Positions 8,653-16,857 of a stretch of 64,000 nt of DNA are shown here, in pieces; positions within the stretch are counted from its first letter, which is position 1; every line of letters begins with the position of its first letter. The position numbers were made by a program, and so were the translations under genes. The stretch comes from JBBKWJ01 sp037968895 (GTDB lineage Bacteria; Actinomycetota; Acidimicrobiia; Acidimicrobiales; SZUA-35). The DNA lies in assembly GCA_037968895.1 (NCBI GenBank), contig JBBKWJ010000117.1, forward strand, positions 1 to 64,000, in the 5' to 3' direction. The notes beneath the pieces are model-generated. The model had not been told where the DNA came from. It did no database searches and saw nothing but the letters and a program-made list of their open reading frames with translations.

Positions 8653-9438
8653 ATGTCGCTTGAATCTCCCCGGATTCAGAGCTTGAGCAGTCGTCGACAC
8701 GCCCACGTGGCGGAGGCCTTCGAGATCCTCGCGGACGGTCTTGGACCGTTCGTAGACAGTGGAATGGGCAAGTACTTCTCTCAAGAACTGTCCTGGGAAG
8801 AGACCGCAGCAAACCGGATGGGGCGGGCAAACGAGCACGGGGCTTCCGACCCGCTCTTCCAGCTACTCGTGCTTCGCCGGTTTTGGGGGCCTGTATTCGC
8901 CGACTTCTTTGGCGAGGACCTTCGACCCCTCATAGGACGGCTCATCGAAGCCCGAAACCTATGGGCTCATCTCAGCCTGCCAGACGACCATGAATACCTC
9001 GATCGGATCCTTCTAACGATTGAGCGATTGCTCGCTCCGATCGACCCAGAACATGTCTCTGATCTTCGTCGCCTTCGAAGCTTCGTCAAGGAGCCTGCGA
9101 CCACTTCGACCAGGTCTGCGTCGCAGTCCGCAAGTGATCGCGCCGCGGCCATGGAACTCGAAGCGCAACTCTCCGAGAGCGAAGCGGCCTTCCAGGAACT
9201 CCAAGACAGCTTTGGCAGTCTCACCGAACAACTTGAGTCAGCGAGACGCGCTGCTGCCGGCAAGCAGCTCAGAATCTCGACAATCGAACAACAACTTGAC
9301 GAACTGAACGGCCGATCGAAGGACCTCGAGGGATCGTTAACGATCGAACGCGACACTCGAGATCGAATCGAATGGCTTTTCGTCTCGTTCATTACGGTCA
9401 TGCTGATCGTAATGGTCTTGCTAGCTGGGTATCGCTAG
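8653..9438 (+). CDS. HEPN_Swt1-like domain protein with coiled coil and C-terminal membrane anchor
   Basis: 261 residues in three parts. Residues about 20-130 resemble the Swt1-type HEPN domain: an AFEILADGLGPFV helix, an aromatic helix RRFWGPVFADFFG, and EARNLWAHL, which contains the Rx4H motif (Arg101, His106) of HEPN ribonucleases. Residues about 165-235 form a long acidic coiled coil rich in Glu, Gln and Leu. Residues about 242-259 are a single transmembrane helix at the very C-terminus, with almost nothing after it, so the HEPN head should face the cytoplasm. The start has a strong AAGGAGG site. HEPN domains often act as RNases in toxin, abortive-infection and stress systems; activity here is inference. 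No antitoxin partner is adjacent. Confidence 0.65.
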   Translation: MSLESPRIQSLSSRRHAHVAEAFEILADGLGPFVDSGMGKYFSQELSWEETAANRMGRANEHGASDPLFQLLVLRRFWGPVFADFFGEDLRPLIGRLIEARNLWAHLSLPDDHEYLDRILLTIERLLAPIDPEHVSDLRRLRSFVKEPATTSTRSASQSASDRAAAMELEAQLSESEAAFQELQDSFGSLTEQLESARRAAAGKQLRISTIEQQLDELNGRSKDLEGSLTIERDTRDRIEWLFVSFITVMLIVMVLLAGYR

Positions 9439-9441
9439 CGG

Positions 9442-10353
9442 TTACGCACGTACCTCGACCCGCAGCAACACCCGTCGAAGTGACGCCACAACGACATCTG
9501 CGCCGGCCGGGGTCAGCGTAATTGTGTAGTGATTTAGGGCGGGCACACTTGTCACTCGGACGTTGGCGTTTGCAAGCGCCAGCTCTGCCGCAACATTGGC
9601 CGCGATGAGCGGCTCGGGTTGATTGAGTAGGCCACGTTCAACTCGGACTAGCTCAGTCGGACAGTCGAGTAGCGAAGCGGCGCCCGTGACACTCGGATCG
9701 AGCAACACCTCGGCGCCATCCACCCTCACGGCAGCTTCGCTGACCCGGCTTGTGAGCGACGGTTCGATGCCACCGAGGTCGTAGTCGAAGTAGTTGGCGA
9801 TGGCGGCGTTCCACACGCCTTCGTCGCTGAACGCTGGATGGGCCCGCCAGAACGCTTGATAGTCGGCTCGTGAGGCAAACGATTGACGCAGGCGACTCAT
9901 GGCTGGCCCAATGACCGATTCAATAACATCATCTGGGTCGGTGTGTGCGGGCTGTGCGAGGGCAACGCCGCCGTCGACCAACACCGCTCCCCGCAGACGG
10001 TCGGGGTAACGATGGCCAAACGCAGTGGCGACAAATCCCCCCATCGAGTGGCCAATGACAACGCACTCGTCAACGCCGACGTAGTTGAGGACCGACGCTA
10101 AATCGTCGGCATGAGCATCCATACCCCAGGGAGCAGGCAGGCCAACGCTGCCACCACGACCTCGGAGGTCGACGGCCAACGCGGCAATCGATGGGGGCAG
10201 CCGTTGAGTGATCAGAGACCAAGTCTTGTGATTGGCGGTTATGCCGTGAACGAAAACCACAACGTGCTCGGCCAACGCGGGATCGGGACCAGACGCACCA
10301 ACAGTAAGCAGCCCACCGCTCACTGGAACCTCGAGAGAACGTTCAATCTCCAT
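9442..10353 (-). CDS. Alpha/beta hydrolase
   Basis: About 303 residues with the alpha/beta hydrolase fold. The oxyanion-hole strand is FVHGITANHKTW, and the nucleophile elbow is GHSMGG with the catalytic Ser. DLRGRGGS marks the strand between them, and a late NHY near the C-terminus supplies the probable catalytic His. A cap domain lies in the middle. The substrate is unknown; esterases, epoxide-hydrolase-like enzymes and MhpC-type C-C hydrolases share this plan. The longer frame to 10386 would leave two bases to the divergent SDR; I use the ATG at 10353, which has TATTCT seven bases upstream. It converges with the HEPN-like gene with three bases between them. Confidence 0.82.
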   Translation of the reverse strand: MEIERSLEVPVSGGLLTVGASGPDPALAEHVVVFVHGITANHKTWSLITQRLPPSIAALAVDLRGRGGSVGLPAPWGMDAHADDLASVLNYVGVDECVVIGHSMGGFVATAFGHRYPDRLRGAVLVDGGVALAQPAHTDPDDVIESVIGPAMSRLRQSFASRADYQAFWRAHPAFSDEGVWNAAIANYFDYDLGGIEPSLTSRVSEAAVRVDGAEVLLDPSVTGAASLLDCPTELVRVERGLLNQPEPLIAANVAAELALANANVRVTSVPALNHYTITLTPAGADVVVASLRRVLLRVEVRA

Positions 10354-10360
10354 GGAACAG

Positions 10361-10366
10361 AGAATA
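10361..10366 (-). promoter_or_regulatory. Putative leaderless -10 (TATTCT) for the alpha/beta hydrolase
   Basis: On the minus strand TATTCT, a near-ideal -10 element, ends seven bases before the ATG at 10353. It sits in a 35-base gap that also holds the -10 of the divergent SDR gene. Confidence 0.5.
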
Positions 10367-10376
10367 CCCGTTCGAG

Positions 10377-10382
10377 TAACGT
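10377..10382 (+). promoter_or_regulatory. Putative leaderless -10 (TAACGT) for the SDR gene
   Basis: TAACGT ends exactly six bases before the ATG of the SDR gene. The same hexamer forms the -10 of the sugar ABC operon at 27552. The position predicts transcription starting on the A of ATG. Confidence 0.5.
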
Positions 10383-10388
10383 GCACCC

Positions 10389-11141
10389 ATGGAACACCGC
10401 CTTGACAACAAGACCGCTCTTATTACTGGTGGATCGCGAGGAATCGGCAAGGCAATAGCCACCATGTTCGCAGAAGCCGGCGCCAACGTATTCATTGTCT
10501 CCCGCAAAGCTGACGTGCTTGAGCAGGCAGCAGCCGAGATCGGACACGGTTGCCAGTGGCTGGCCGCCAACACGGGCGATCCAGACGCAGGACCCGCTGC
10601 GGTCAAGGCTGCAATCGAAGCCTTTGGCTCATGCGACATCCTGGTCAACAACGCCGCGACGAACCCATACGCCGGCCCAATGATTGATGTCGACCAGCCC
10701 CGTTGGGAGAAGACGATCCAAGTCAACCTGACGGCACCTCTCCAGTGGACACAGGCCGCCTGGAATATGTGGATGAAGGAGAATGGCGGCGTCATCATCA
10801 ACTTGTCATCGGTTGGCGCGTTCGTTACCAACGCTTCGATTGGCGTGTACGACCTGACAAAGAGCGCCTTGATCCACATGACCGAGCAGCTCGGCGCAGA
10901 ACTGGGCCCTGGCGTCCGGGTAAATGCGCTGTGCCCCGGCCTCATCAAAACCGACTTTGCTCGCATGCTGTGGGAAGGCGAGGCAGGTGCCCGGATCGCC
11001 GAGTCATATCCCCTCAAGCGACTCGGCGAGGTCGACGACATCGCGGCCGCTGCACTCTTCCTCGCCTCGGACGCAAGTTCGTGGATAACGGGCCAGCGAA
11101 TCGTGCTAGACGGCGGCGGTCTCGTGTCGTTCCCTCGATAA
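10389..11141 (+). CDS. Short-chain dehydrogenase/reductase (SDR)
   Basis: Classical SDR of 250 residues, an NAD(P)-dependent oxidoreductase. The cofactor motif is TGGSRGIG (13-20), NNAA is the structural motif near 87-90, and the catalytic residues are Ser near 140 and the YDLTK motif (Tyr154, Lys158). The PG pair after the active site and the C-terminal ITGQRIVLDGG are typical of the family. The substrate is not readable; many relatives act on hydroxy-acyl or keto groups. It starts 35 bases from the divergent alpha/beta hydrolase and is followed 56 bases later by the site-2 protease. Confidence 0.9.
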   Translation: MEHRLDNKTALITGGSRGIGKAIATMFAEAGANVFIVSRKADVLEQAAAEIGHGCQWLAANTGDPDAGPAAVKAAIEAFGSCDILVNNAATNPYAGPMIDVDQPRWEKTIQVNLTAPLQWTQAAWNMWMKENGGVIINLSSVGAFVTNASIGVYDLTKSALIHMTEQLGAELGPGVRVNALCPGLIKTDFARMLWEGEAGARIAESYPLKRLGEVDDIAAAALFLASDASSWITGQRIVLDGGGLVSFPR

Positions 11142-11197
11142 CCATCCGCCACCGGTACCGCGCCCTATTTGCCGCCAAGACCGAGCACAATACGTCG

Positions 11198-12403
11198 ATG
11201 GGTTTTTCTCTTCGCTGCGGAAAGATCGCAGGCGTCCCAATCAAGGTGCATTGGTCGGTGCTCGCTGTTGTCGCGTTCGTCGCCGGGTCGCTTGCGACGA
11301 TCGGCTTCCCCCGGGTAGACCCAGACGCAGGGCTTACCAGCCGGATCCTCTGGGGACTCGCGGCGGCGGCCGTGTTCCTCTTGTCGATTCTTGGCCATGA
11401 GCTTGGTCATGCGCTCGCGGCCCGGCGCCACCAAATTGGAACCGACGAGATCAATCTCTGGCTGCTGGGTGGTATCGCAAGGCTGAGCAAGCAAGCCGAA
11501 ACCGCCAAGGCCGAGTTTCAGATCGCAATGGCAGGGCCACTTGCCAGTGCGCTCATTGGGGCCGGGCTTATTGGCCTGGCCCGGGTGCTTCGTTCCGACG
11601 ACGGATATGGGCTGGCTGGCACCGTTTTCCTCCTCGTTGGAGCCATGAACATCGTGCTTGCCATCAGCAACTTGTTGCCAGGCGCGCCGCTCGACGGCGG
11701 TCGTGTCCTCACCGCCATCCTTTGGCACCGAACTGGTGAGCCGGAGAAGAGCAGACTCACTAGCGCGCGAGTCGGCATGGTCCTTGGCGCCGTCATCTTC
11801 GCTGCCGGAATAGCGGAGGTCGTGATCTGGGATCGTCGCACAGGCTGGGCCACTGCCGCTACGGCCATATTCATTGGGCTCGCGGCCAAAAGCGAAGTAG
11901 CCGGTGCCGTTATTCGCCAGCGCTTGCGAGATCGCTCAGTCGATGTCGTCATGGCCCACTATCCCCCGCCGATCTCTGATGCAACGACTGCGCATCAATG
12001 GCTTTCAACCATGCCAGACGGGCTGCTTCGCACTGCCGTGCCGGTCGTGCGCTGGTCGCGTGACCCAATCGGTTACTGCTCTCCTGTTGCTGCTATTTCG
12101 GTTCCTACCGACGAGCGCTCGTTTGTCTCGGTTCGTGACCTCATGATCCCTGAGTCCAAGGTGGCGCGGGCGTGGTCGGACGAGTCGATCGCAACCGTGC
12201 TGCAACGAACCGGCGGCGACTTTGAGCGGTTTGGCGACGATGGGTTCGTTGTTGTGCACGATGTGCGAACAAAGCGTGCAATCGGCACGGCCTCTGATCT
12301 CCAGCTTCACCAGCTATTTACTCCACCCGATTTCTGGGGCCGCCCCGACGCGATTCGATGGCGCGCTAGGGTCTCACGGTGGATCCCCGAGCAAACAAGC
12401 TAA
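11198..12403 (+). CDS. Site-2 protease-like M50 family metalloprotease
   Basis: Integral membrane zinc protease of about 401 residues. HELGH (67-71) in a transmembrane helix gives two zinc-binding His and the catalytic Glu, and LLPGAPLDGGRVL provides the third ligand Asp. Four to six hydrophobic helices surround them. A cytoplasmic C-terminal part of about 170 residues follows; it may be a degenerate CBS-like region (SVRDLMIPESK, then FVVVHD). Relatives cleave membrane-bound anti-sigma factors or other regulators. The frame is open far upstream through the SDR gene, but the ATG at 11198 gives the conserved N-terminus (IAGVPIKVHWS). The 3' end overlaps the next gene by 25 bases. Confidence 0.87.
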   Translation: MGFSLRCGKIAGVPIKVHWSVLAVVAFVAGSLATIGFPRVDPDAGLTSRILWGLAAAAVFLLSILGHELGHALAARRHQIGTDEINLWLLGGIARLSKQAETAKAEFQIAMAGPLASALIGAGLIGLARVLRSDDGYGLAGTVFLLVGAMNIVLAISNLLPGAPLDGGRVLTAILWHRTGEPEKSRLTSARVGMVLGAVIFAAGIAEVVIWDRRTGWATAATAIFIGLAAKSEVAGAVIRQRLRDRSVDVVMAHYPPPISDATTAHQWLSTMPDGLLRTAVPVVRWSRDPIGYCSPVAAISVPTDERSFVSVRDLMIPESKVARAWSDESIATVLQRTGGDFERFGDDGFVVVHDVRTKRAIGTASDLQLHQLFTPPDFWGRPDAIRWRARVSRWIPEQTS

Positions 12404-13464
12404 GCCCCGAGATTCGGCGAGCAATCATCGTCTGGTGGCTTGTCGGTGCGGCGCTCTGGATCACCATGTCGCTCGCCGACCGGTTACAGAGCTTGCTCAT
12501 CCAAATAACGCTCGCGCTTTTCTTGTCGTTCGCGCTTGAGCCAATGGTCATCAAGCTTGAAAAGCGCGGGGTTCGGCGCAGCATCGGGGCTGCGATAAGC
12601 CTGCTCGCAGTGTTGATTGTGTTCCTCGTTTTCGCCGGCCTCATGGGTCAACTGATCGCCACCCAGCTCAACGACCTGATCGACGAGCTCCCCGCCTATC
12701 TCGAAAGTGGTCAGAAATGGGCGAAGTCACAGTTCGGCATTGTGGTCGACACCGGCTCGCTCGCCGATGAGATTCAGACCGGCAACGTGTCAGGCTGGGC
12801 CTCCGACGTTGCTGGGAACCTGGTCAGCGTGGGCACGAGCATAGCGAGCCTCTTTTTCCAGATACTCACAGTGCTCCTCCTCACCTACTATCTGAGCGCC
12901 GACGGACCTCGGATGAGGCGAACCGTCTGCTCCCTCCTGCCACCGGCGCGCCAACACGAAGTGCTGCGGGTTTGGAACCTCGCAATCCAGAAGACGGGGG
13001 CCTATATCTCGTCTCGCGTCATCCTGGCGGCAATCTCTGGCATCTTCCACTACATCGTGTTCGCGACCCTTAACCTTCCATCGAGCGTTGCCCTTGCGGT
13101 CTGGGTCGGCGTAATCTCGCAGTTCATTCCAGCAATCGGCACCTACTTGGCCGGTATTTTGCCAGCCTTGGTCGCTCTCGGCTCCTCACCGGGCAAGGCC
13201 ATCTGGGTGATCGCCGCCGTGCTGATCTATCAACAAGTCGAGAACTACATTCTTCAACCAAAGATCACCGCCCAGACCCTCGATCTCCATCCCGGTGTGT
13301 CCATCGTCGCCGTGCTTGCGGGAACAGCCTTGCTCGGCGGAGTTGGCGCCGTGTTGGCCCTGCCGTTCGTCGCGACGCTAACCGGCTTCGTGTCGGCCTA
13401 CGTGCAGCGTCACGAACTGGTAGAAGACGCCGTTGTTCCCGCAAATGAGCCTGCTCCTGACTAG
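12379..13464 (+). CDS. AI-2E family transporter (PerM-like permease)
   Basis: Polytopic membrane protein of 361 residues with about eight hydrophobic helices, in the arrangement of the AI-2E/PerM (UPF0118) family: two N-terminal helices, an extracytoplasmic section (about 85-150), then a C-terminal helical bundle with the VGVISQFIPAIGTYLAGILPALVAL segment. Members are proposed efflux permeases or Na+/H+ antiporters; quorum-signal export is shown for only a few. The GTG start lies inside the end of the protease gene, so the two genes are probably coupled. Confidence 0.87.
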   Translation: MDPRANKLSPEIRRAIIVWWLVGAALWITMSLADRLQSLLIQITLALFLSFALEPMVIKLEKRGVRRSIGAAISLLAVLIVFLVFAGLMGQLIATQLNDLIDELPAYLESGQKWAKSQFGIVVDTGSLADEIQTGNVSGWASDVAGNLVSVGTSIASLFFQILTVLLLTYYLSADGPRMRRTVCSLLPPARQHEVLRVWNLAIQKTGAYISSRVILAAISGIFHYIVFATLNLPSSVALAVWVGVISQFIPAIGTYLAGILPALVALGSSPGKAIWVIAAVLIYQQVENYILQPKITAQTLDLHPGVSIVAVLAGTALLGGVGAVLALPFVATLTGFVSAYVQRHELVEDAVVPANEPAPD

Positions 13465-13524
13465 GGTGACCCAAGATTTGCTCGACGCGGAACAGATTGC
13501 AGGGCTGGCAGGTTACGTCTCACT

Positions 13525-13785
13525 ATGGATAACGACTCGAACACTATTGACTTCTACTGGCGCCCCGGGTGCCCGTTCTGCAGCATGCTTGAGCGCGGAC
13601 TGGCGAAGAAAGACATCAGCTACCGCAAACTCAATATCTGGGACAACCCCGACTACGCCGCATACGTTCGGTCCGCCGCCAACGGCAGCGAGACAGTCCC
13701 GACCGTCTCGCTTGGCGGAGAATCGCTCGTCAACCCGAGTGTTCGCCAAGTAAAGGCGCTTATTTCTCGCCACGCTGGGGTCTAG
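13525..13785 (+). CDS. Glutaredoxin-like / mycoredoxin-type protein
   Basis: Small soluble thioredoxin-fold protein of 86 residues. The active site is RPGCPFC (Cys16 and Cys19), followed by a TVP cis-proline loop (TVPTV) and a GG-containing helix start. This is the mycoredoxin/NrdH-like arrangement. In actinobacteria such proteins reduce mixed disulfides with mycothiol, or reduce partner proteins. An overlapping frame from 13433 is a shadow. The gene lies 60 bases behind the AI-2E permease and may be read from it. Confidence 0.85.
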   Translation: MDNDSNTIDFYWRPGCPFCSMLERGLAKKDISYRKLNIWDNPDYAAYVRSAANGSETVPTVSLGGESLVNPSVRQVKALISRHAGV

Positions 13786-13834
13786 TACAGCAGAAGTAGG
13801 GACCTTCCAACGTAAGATTTTCGGGGCGAAACTG

Positions 13835-13863
13835 TTGACCCCCAGGCTTGTCGGTGATTCAAT
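13835..13863 (+). promoter_or_regulatory. Possible sigma70-type promoter before the small Arg-tailed protein
   Basis: TTGACC is followed after 17 bases by TTCAAT, a weak but correctly spaced -35/-10 pair, in the 140-base gap before the 78-residue gene. The predicted leader is about 55 bases long and carries an AAGGGG ribosome-binding site. Confidence 0.3.
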
Positions 13864-13925
13864 AATCAACTAGCACATGGATCAAGCTTGTTCCGGTGCG
13901 TCTACAAGCAGCATAAGGGGCAACA

Positions 13926-14162
13926 ATGTCAGACGATAGTGGCCGTAAGGCTTTGCACGCGTATGTATCCGACGATGCACATGATCTGTGGCACGGATTT
14001 GCCGCTGAGCAGGGCGTGAGCGTGAGTGCCATTCTCGAAGCGCTAGCTCCAGAGTTGAACTTCGAAGCTCAGCAGAGTGGTGAACAGTTGAAAGAACGCC
14101 TGAACAACGTGGTCAAGAGCGCTCGCCAAATCGACGCTGCCCGCCGCCGCCGCCGCCGCTAA
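13926..14162 (+). CDS. Small basic-tailed protein, possibly ribbon-helix-helix-like
   Basis: 78 residues, no named family recognised. The first part (KALHAYVSDDAHDLWHGFAAEQGVSVSAIL) has the pattern of a short strand followed by two helices, as in ribbon-helix-helix or Arc-like DNA-binding proteins. The second part is an amphipathic helix, and the protein ends in six consecutive arginines encoded by an uninterrupted CGC run. Together this suggests a nucleic-acid-binding protein (inference). AAGGGG lies eight bases before the ATG. It stands alone between the glutaredoxin and the topoisomerase pair. Confidence 0.6.
   Translation: MSDDSGRKALHAYVSDDAHDLWHGFAAEQGVSVSAILEALAPELNFEAQQSGEQLKERLNNVVKSARQIDAARRRRRR
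14142..14159 (+). repeat. CGC trinucleotide run encoding a poly-Arg tail
   Basis: Six identical CGC codons in a row immediately before the stop codon of the 78-residue gene. Such a run is prone to replication slippage, which would change the number of C-terminal arginines without breaking the frame. Confidence 0.8.
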
Positions 14163-14430
14163 GCGCTCCAAGCGCGAGGCCCTCGCAGCAATCGTCCAAA
14201 TTACCAAGTAGTTCAGTTACCAAACAGTGTCTTTTGCTTCTGCGAGGGACGCTGTTTCGCGTTCTGGCCTAGTTCTTCGCGTCATCCACCCTTTCGCCGT
14301 CGCATCTGGCCAAAATGAGACATCTGTTCGCCGTGGCGGGAAACCTCGATGTCAGACCTCGTCCCTACACTGCGGCTACGCACGCCCCTGCCAGGGTTCA
14401 CCCTTCACGTGCATCCTCTGAAAGGCCACA
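14163..14430. other. Longest gene-free stretch (268 bases) before the topoisomerase pair
   Basis: No convincing coding frame is seen. Just after the 78-residue gene is the short GC-rich inverted repeat GCGAGG-CC-CTCGC, a weak terminator candidate lacking a T-run. Near the right end, TACACT (14366-14371) could be a -10 for the ParC-like gene but has no clear -35. AAAGG precedes the ATG at 14431. No riboswitch or RNA gene was recognised. Confidence 0.4.
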
Positions 14431-16857
14431 ATGGCATCCCGTTCGAATGACGCCCAAGGCGAACTCCTCCCGTTCGCACGCGAAGTGGTCGACGTACCTG
14501 TGTCCGAGGAGCTCGGCGAGTCATTCTTGGCCTACTCGTTGTCGGTCATTACCTCTCGCGCAATTCCCGACATACGCGATGGCCTGAAGCCAGTCCAGCG
14601 TCGCATCTTGTATTCAATGCGTGAGATGCGTCTCTACCCAGATCGCCCTCACCGAAAATGCGCTCACGTAGTTGGCGACGTGATGGCGAAGTTTCACCCA
14701 CACGGCGACGGCGCCATCTACGACACGCTCGTGCGTCTTGGCCAAGACTTCGCCCGCCCGGTCACGCTGATTGACCCTCAAGGTAACTTCGGCAGTCTCG
14801 ACGATCCGCCCGCGGCTTACCGCTACACCGAGTGCAAACTGACCGACGCCGCGCTCGACCTCCTCGGCGAAATCGACGAAGAAACCGTTGAGTTCCGACC
14901 GACCTACGACGGCGAACTCAACGAGCCCGCCTACCTGGCCGGGCTCCTTCCCAACTTGCTAGTAAACGGCACCTCCGGCATCGCCGTCGGCATGGCCACC
15001 AACATGGCGCCTCACAACCTGATCGAGGCGTACGAAGCCATCAAACTCGTGATGACGAAGCGCCGGCCGCGACCAACTATCGACGAACTGCTCGAGGTGC
15101 TTCCCGGCCCCGATTTCCCAACCGGCGCAATGGTGGTCGACGAGGGTTTGCGCGACATCTACGAGACCGGTCGCGGCACCTTCCGCATACGAGCGACCGC
15201 AGAAGTAGTCAACGTCACCAGACATCGCCAGGGGCTCGTCGTAACCGAACTCCCCTACCTCGTTGGCGTCGAGCGAGTCATGGGAAAGATCAAGGAGCTC
15301 ATCAACAACGGCAAGATCAACGGCATCGCCGATGTGAAGAACCTGTCTGATCGCAAGTCAGGCATGCGCCTTGTCATCGAGTGCAAGACGGGCGTCAATC
15401 CCGATCTACTCCTGCAGCAGCTCTACCGGCTTACCCCCCTCGAGGAGACCTTTGGGGCAAACAACGTCGTGCTTGTCGACGGGGTGCCAACCACAGTCGG
15501 CCTCTACGAACTGTGCACTCACTACATCGCTCACCGTCTCGACGTTGTTGTAAAGCGCAGCCAATTCCGATTGAGGAAGGCGCAGGAGCGCTTCCACATC
15601 ATCGAAGGTCTCCTCATAGCGATCGACAACATCGACCTCGTCGTCTCGATCATTCGCACCTCAAACGACTCAGGCGAAGCCCGGACTCGCCTCATGGATC
15701 AGTTGACGCTGTCAGAGACACAGGCCGAGTACGTACTCGAACTCCGCTTACGTCGACTCACCGCTCTGGCCTACGACGAACTCGTCGCCGAGAAGTCCGA
15801 GCTGTTGAAGACCATCGAAGACCTTGAGAAGATTCTTGGCTCCGAGCAGCGTCAACGCACCATTGTGCTCCGCGAACTCGCTGAGGTTGCCGAAAAGTAC
15901 GGCAAGCAACGGCGCACTCGGATCATCTTGCCCGACGAAATCCCTGATGTGGCCGTCTTGGAAGAGATCGCTCAAGCCGACGCGCCAGACGATCCTTGCA
16001 CTGTGACGCTCGCGGTATCCGGCGTCGTCGGTCGTGATGCCGTCGGAACCAGCCGAAGCTACACGGCCAGCCGTCACGACGTGATCACGTCATCGGTGAC
16101 CACCACCCTGCAAGGCACCGTAATGGCCTTCACGAGCAGCGGTCGAGTCCTCAAGATCACCGCCGCAGACCTGCCAGAGGTTGGCGGCCGCAGCCGAGGC
16201 AAAGACGCAAGCGAGTGCTTCGGGTCGGACAGAGGCGAGTCAATACTTGGGCTCTTCGACAACACCGGAGACCCGTTGCTCCTTGTGACCGCACTCGGCA
16301 CGGTCAAACGCCTTGATCGAGCAATCGCCGCTGAGCTCAAGAGCGGCCGAACCATCATGAAGCTGGCTGACCGAGACCGGCTCGTCGCAGTTCTGCCAGT
16401 GGCAGAAGACGACGATGTCATGATTGTCACCAGCGACGCTCAGGCCCTCCGGACCCCGGCAAATGGCATCAGCATCCAAGGTGCTGGTTCAAAGGGCGTT
16501 GCTGGCATCTCGCTAAAGGGCAACGCAAGAGTCGTCGCGGCAGGCACCGCACATGAACGGTCCGTGATCATTACGATCTCCGACATCGGAACCGGCAAGG
16601 CCACCTCGGTCGACGAGATCCCGTCGAAGGGCCGCGGCACAAGCGGCGTCAGAATCACGAAATTCAAAGACGAACACCGGCTCGACTACGCATGGGTTGG
16701 CATACCCGACCGCATCGTCGCCGTTGTCGGCCAGGCCGATGCGCCGACAAAGCCAGACAATACGCCCGAATCGTTTGCGATGCGGCCGACGCGCCGTGAC
16801 GGTGGCAGCTCCGTGCTGGCCAACCGCGTTCACATGCTTGGAGACCTCAGGTGGTAG
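14431..16857 (+). CDS. parC: Type IIA DNA topoisomerase subunit A (ParC/GyrA-like)
   Basis: 808-residue breakage-reunion subunit of a type II topoisomerase, which cuts and reseals a DNA gate. Visible: the QRR motif in LKPVQRRILYSMRE, the KFHPHGDGAIYDTLVR helix, and the active-site tyrosine in YRYTECKL (Tyr132). The tower and coiled-coil regions follow, then a C-terminal beta-pinwheel of repeated blades (about 510-800). The pinwheel has no clear QRRGGKG GyrA box; the nearest match is GGRSRGKDASE. I therefore favour a Topo IV-like (decatenating) enzyme over gyrase, with gyrA/gyrB expected elsewhere. The gene overlaps subunit B by seven bases. The symbol rests on the missing box and gene order. 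Confidence 0.85.
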   Translation: MASRSNDAQGELLPFAREVVDVPVSEELGESFLAYSLSVITSRAIPDIRDGLKPVQRRILYSMREMRLYPDRPHRKCAHVVGDVMAKFHPHGDGAIYDTLVRLGQDFARPVTLIDPQGNFGSLDDPPAAYRYTECKLTDAALDLLGEIDEETVEFRPTYDGELNEPAYLAGLLPNLLVNGTSGIAVGMATNMAPHNLIEAYEAIKLVMTKRRPRPTIDELLEVLPGPDFPTGAMVVDEGLRDIYETGRGTFRIRATAEVVNVTRHRQGLVVTELPYLVGVERVMGKIKELINNGKINGIADVKNLSDRKSGMRLVIECKTGVNPDLLLQQLYRLTPLEETFGANNVVLVDGVPTTVGLYELCTHYIAHRLDVVVKRSQFRLRKAQERFHIIEGLLIAIDNIDLVVSIIRTSNDSGEARTRLMDQLTLSETQAEYVLELRLRRLTALAYDELVAEKSELLKTIEDLEKILGSEQRQRTIVLRELAEVAEKYGKQRRTRIILPDEIPDVAVLEEIAQADAPDDPCTVTLAVSGVVGRDAVGTSRSYTASRHDVITSSVTTTLQGTVMAFTSSGRVLKITAADLPEVGGRSRGKDASECFGSDRGESILGLFDNTGDPLLLVTALGTVKRLDRAIAAELKSGRTIMKLADRDRLVAVLPVAEDDDVMIVTSDAQALRTPANGISIQGAGSKGVAGISLKGNARVVAAGTAHERSVIITISDIGTGKATSVDEIPSKGRGTSGVRITKFKDEHRLDYAWVGIPDRIVAVVGQADAPTKPDNTPESFAMRPTRRDGGSSVLANRVHMLGDLRW

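Noticed and set aside
8653..9438. Complete toxin-antitoxin pair
   Set aside because: The HEPN-like gene has no small partner gene; both neighbours are unrelated enzymes in the opposite orientation.
10343..11152. A 269-codon minus-strand open frame opposite the SDR gene
   Set aside because: It lies wholly antisense to a well-conserved SDR with all motifs, and its translation is Ser/Pro/Arg-rich without family features. It is a codon-bias shadow.
10703..11197. 165-residue N-terminal extension of the site-2 protease
   Set aside because: The extension runs through the SDR gene in another frame and has no membrane or protease features; the family N-terminus begins at the ATG at 11198.
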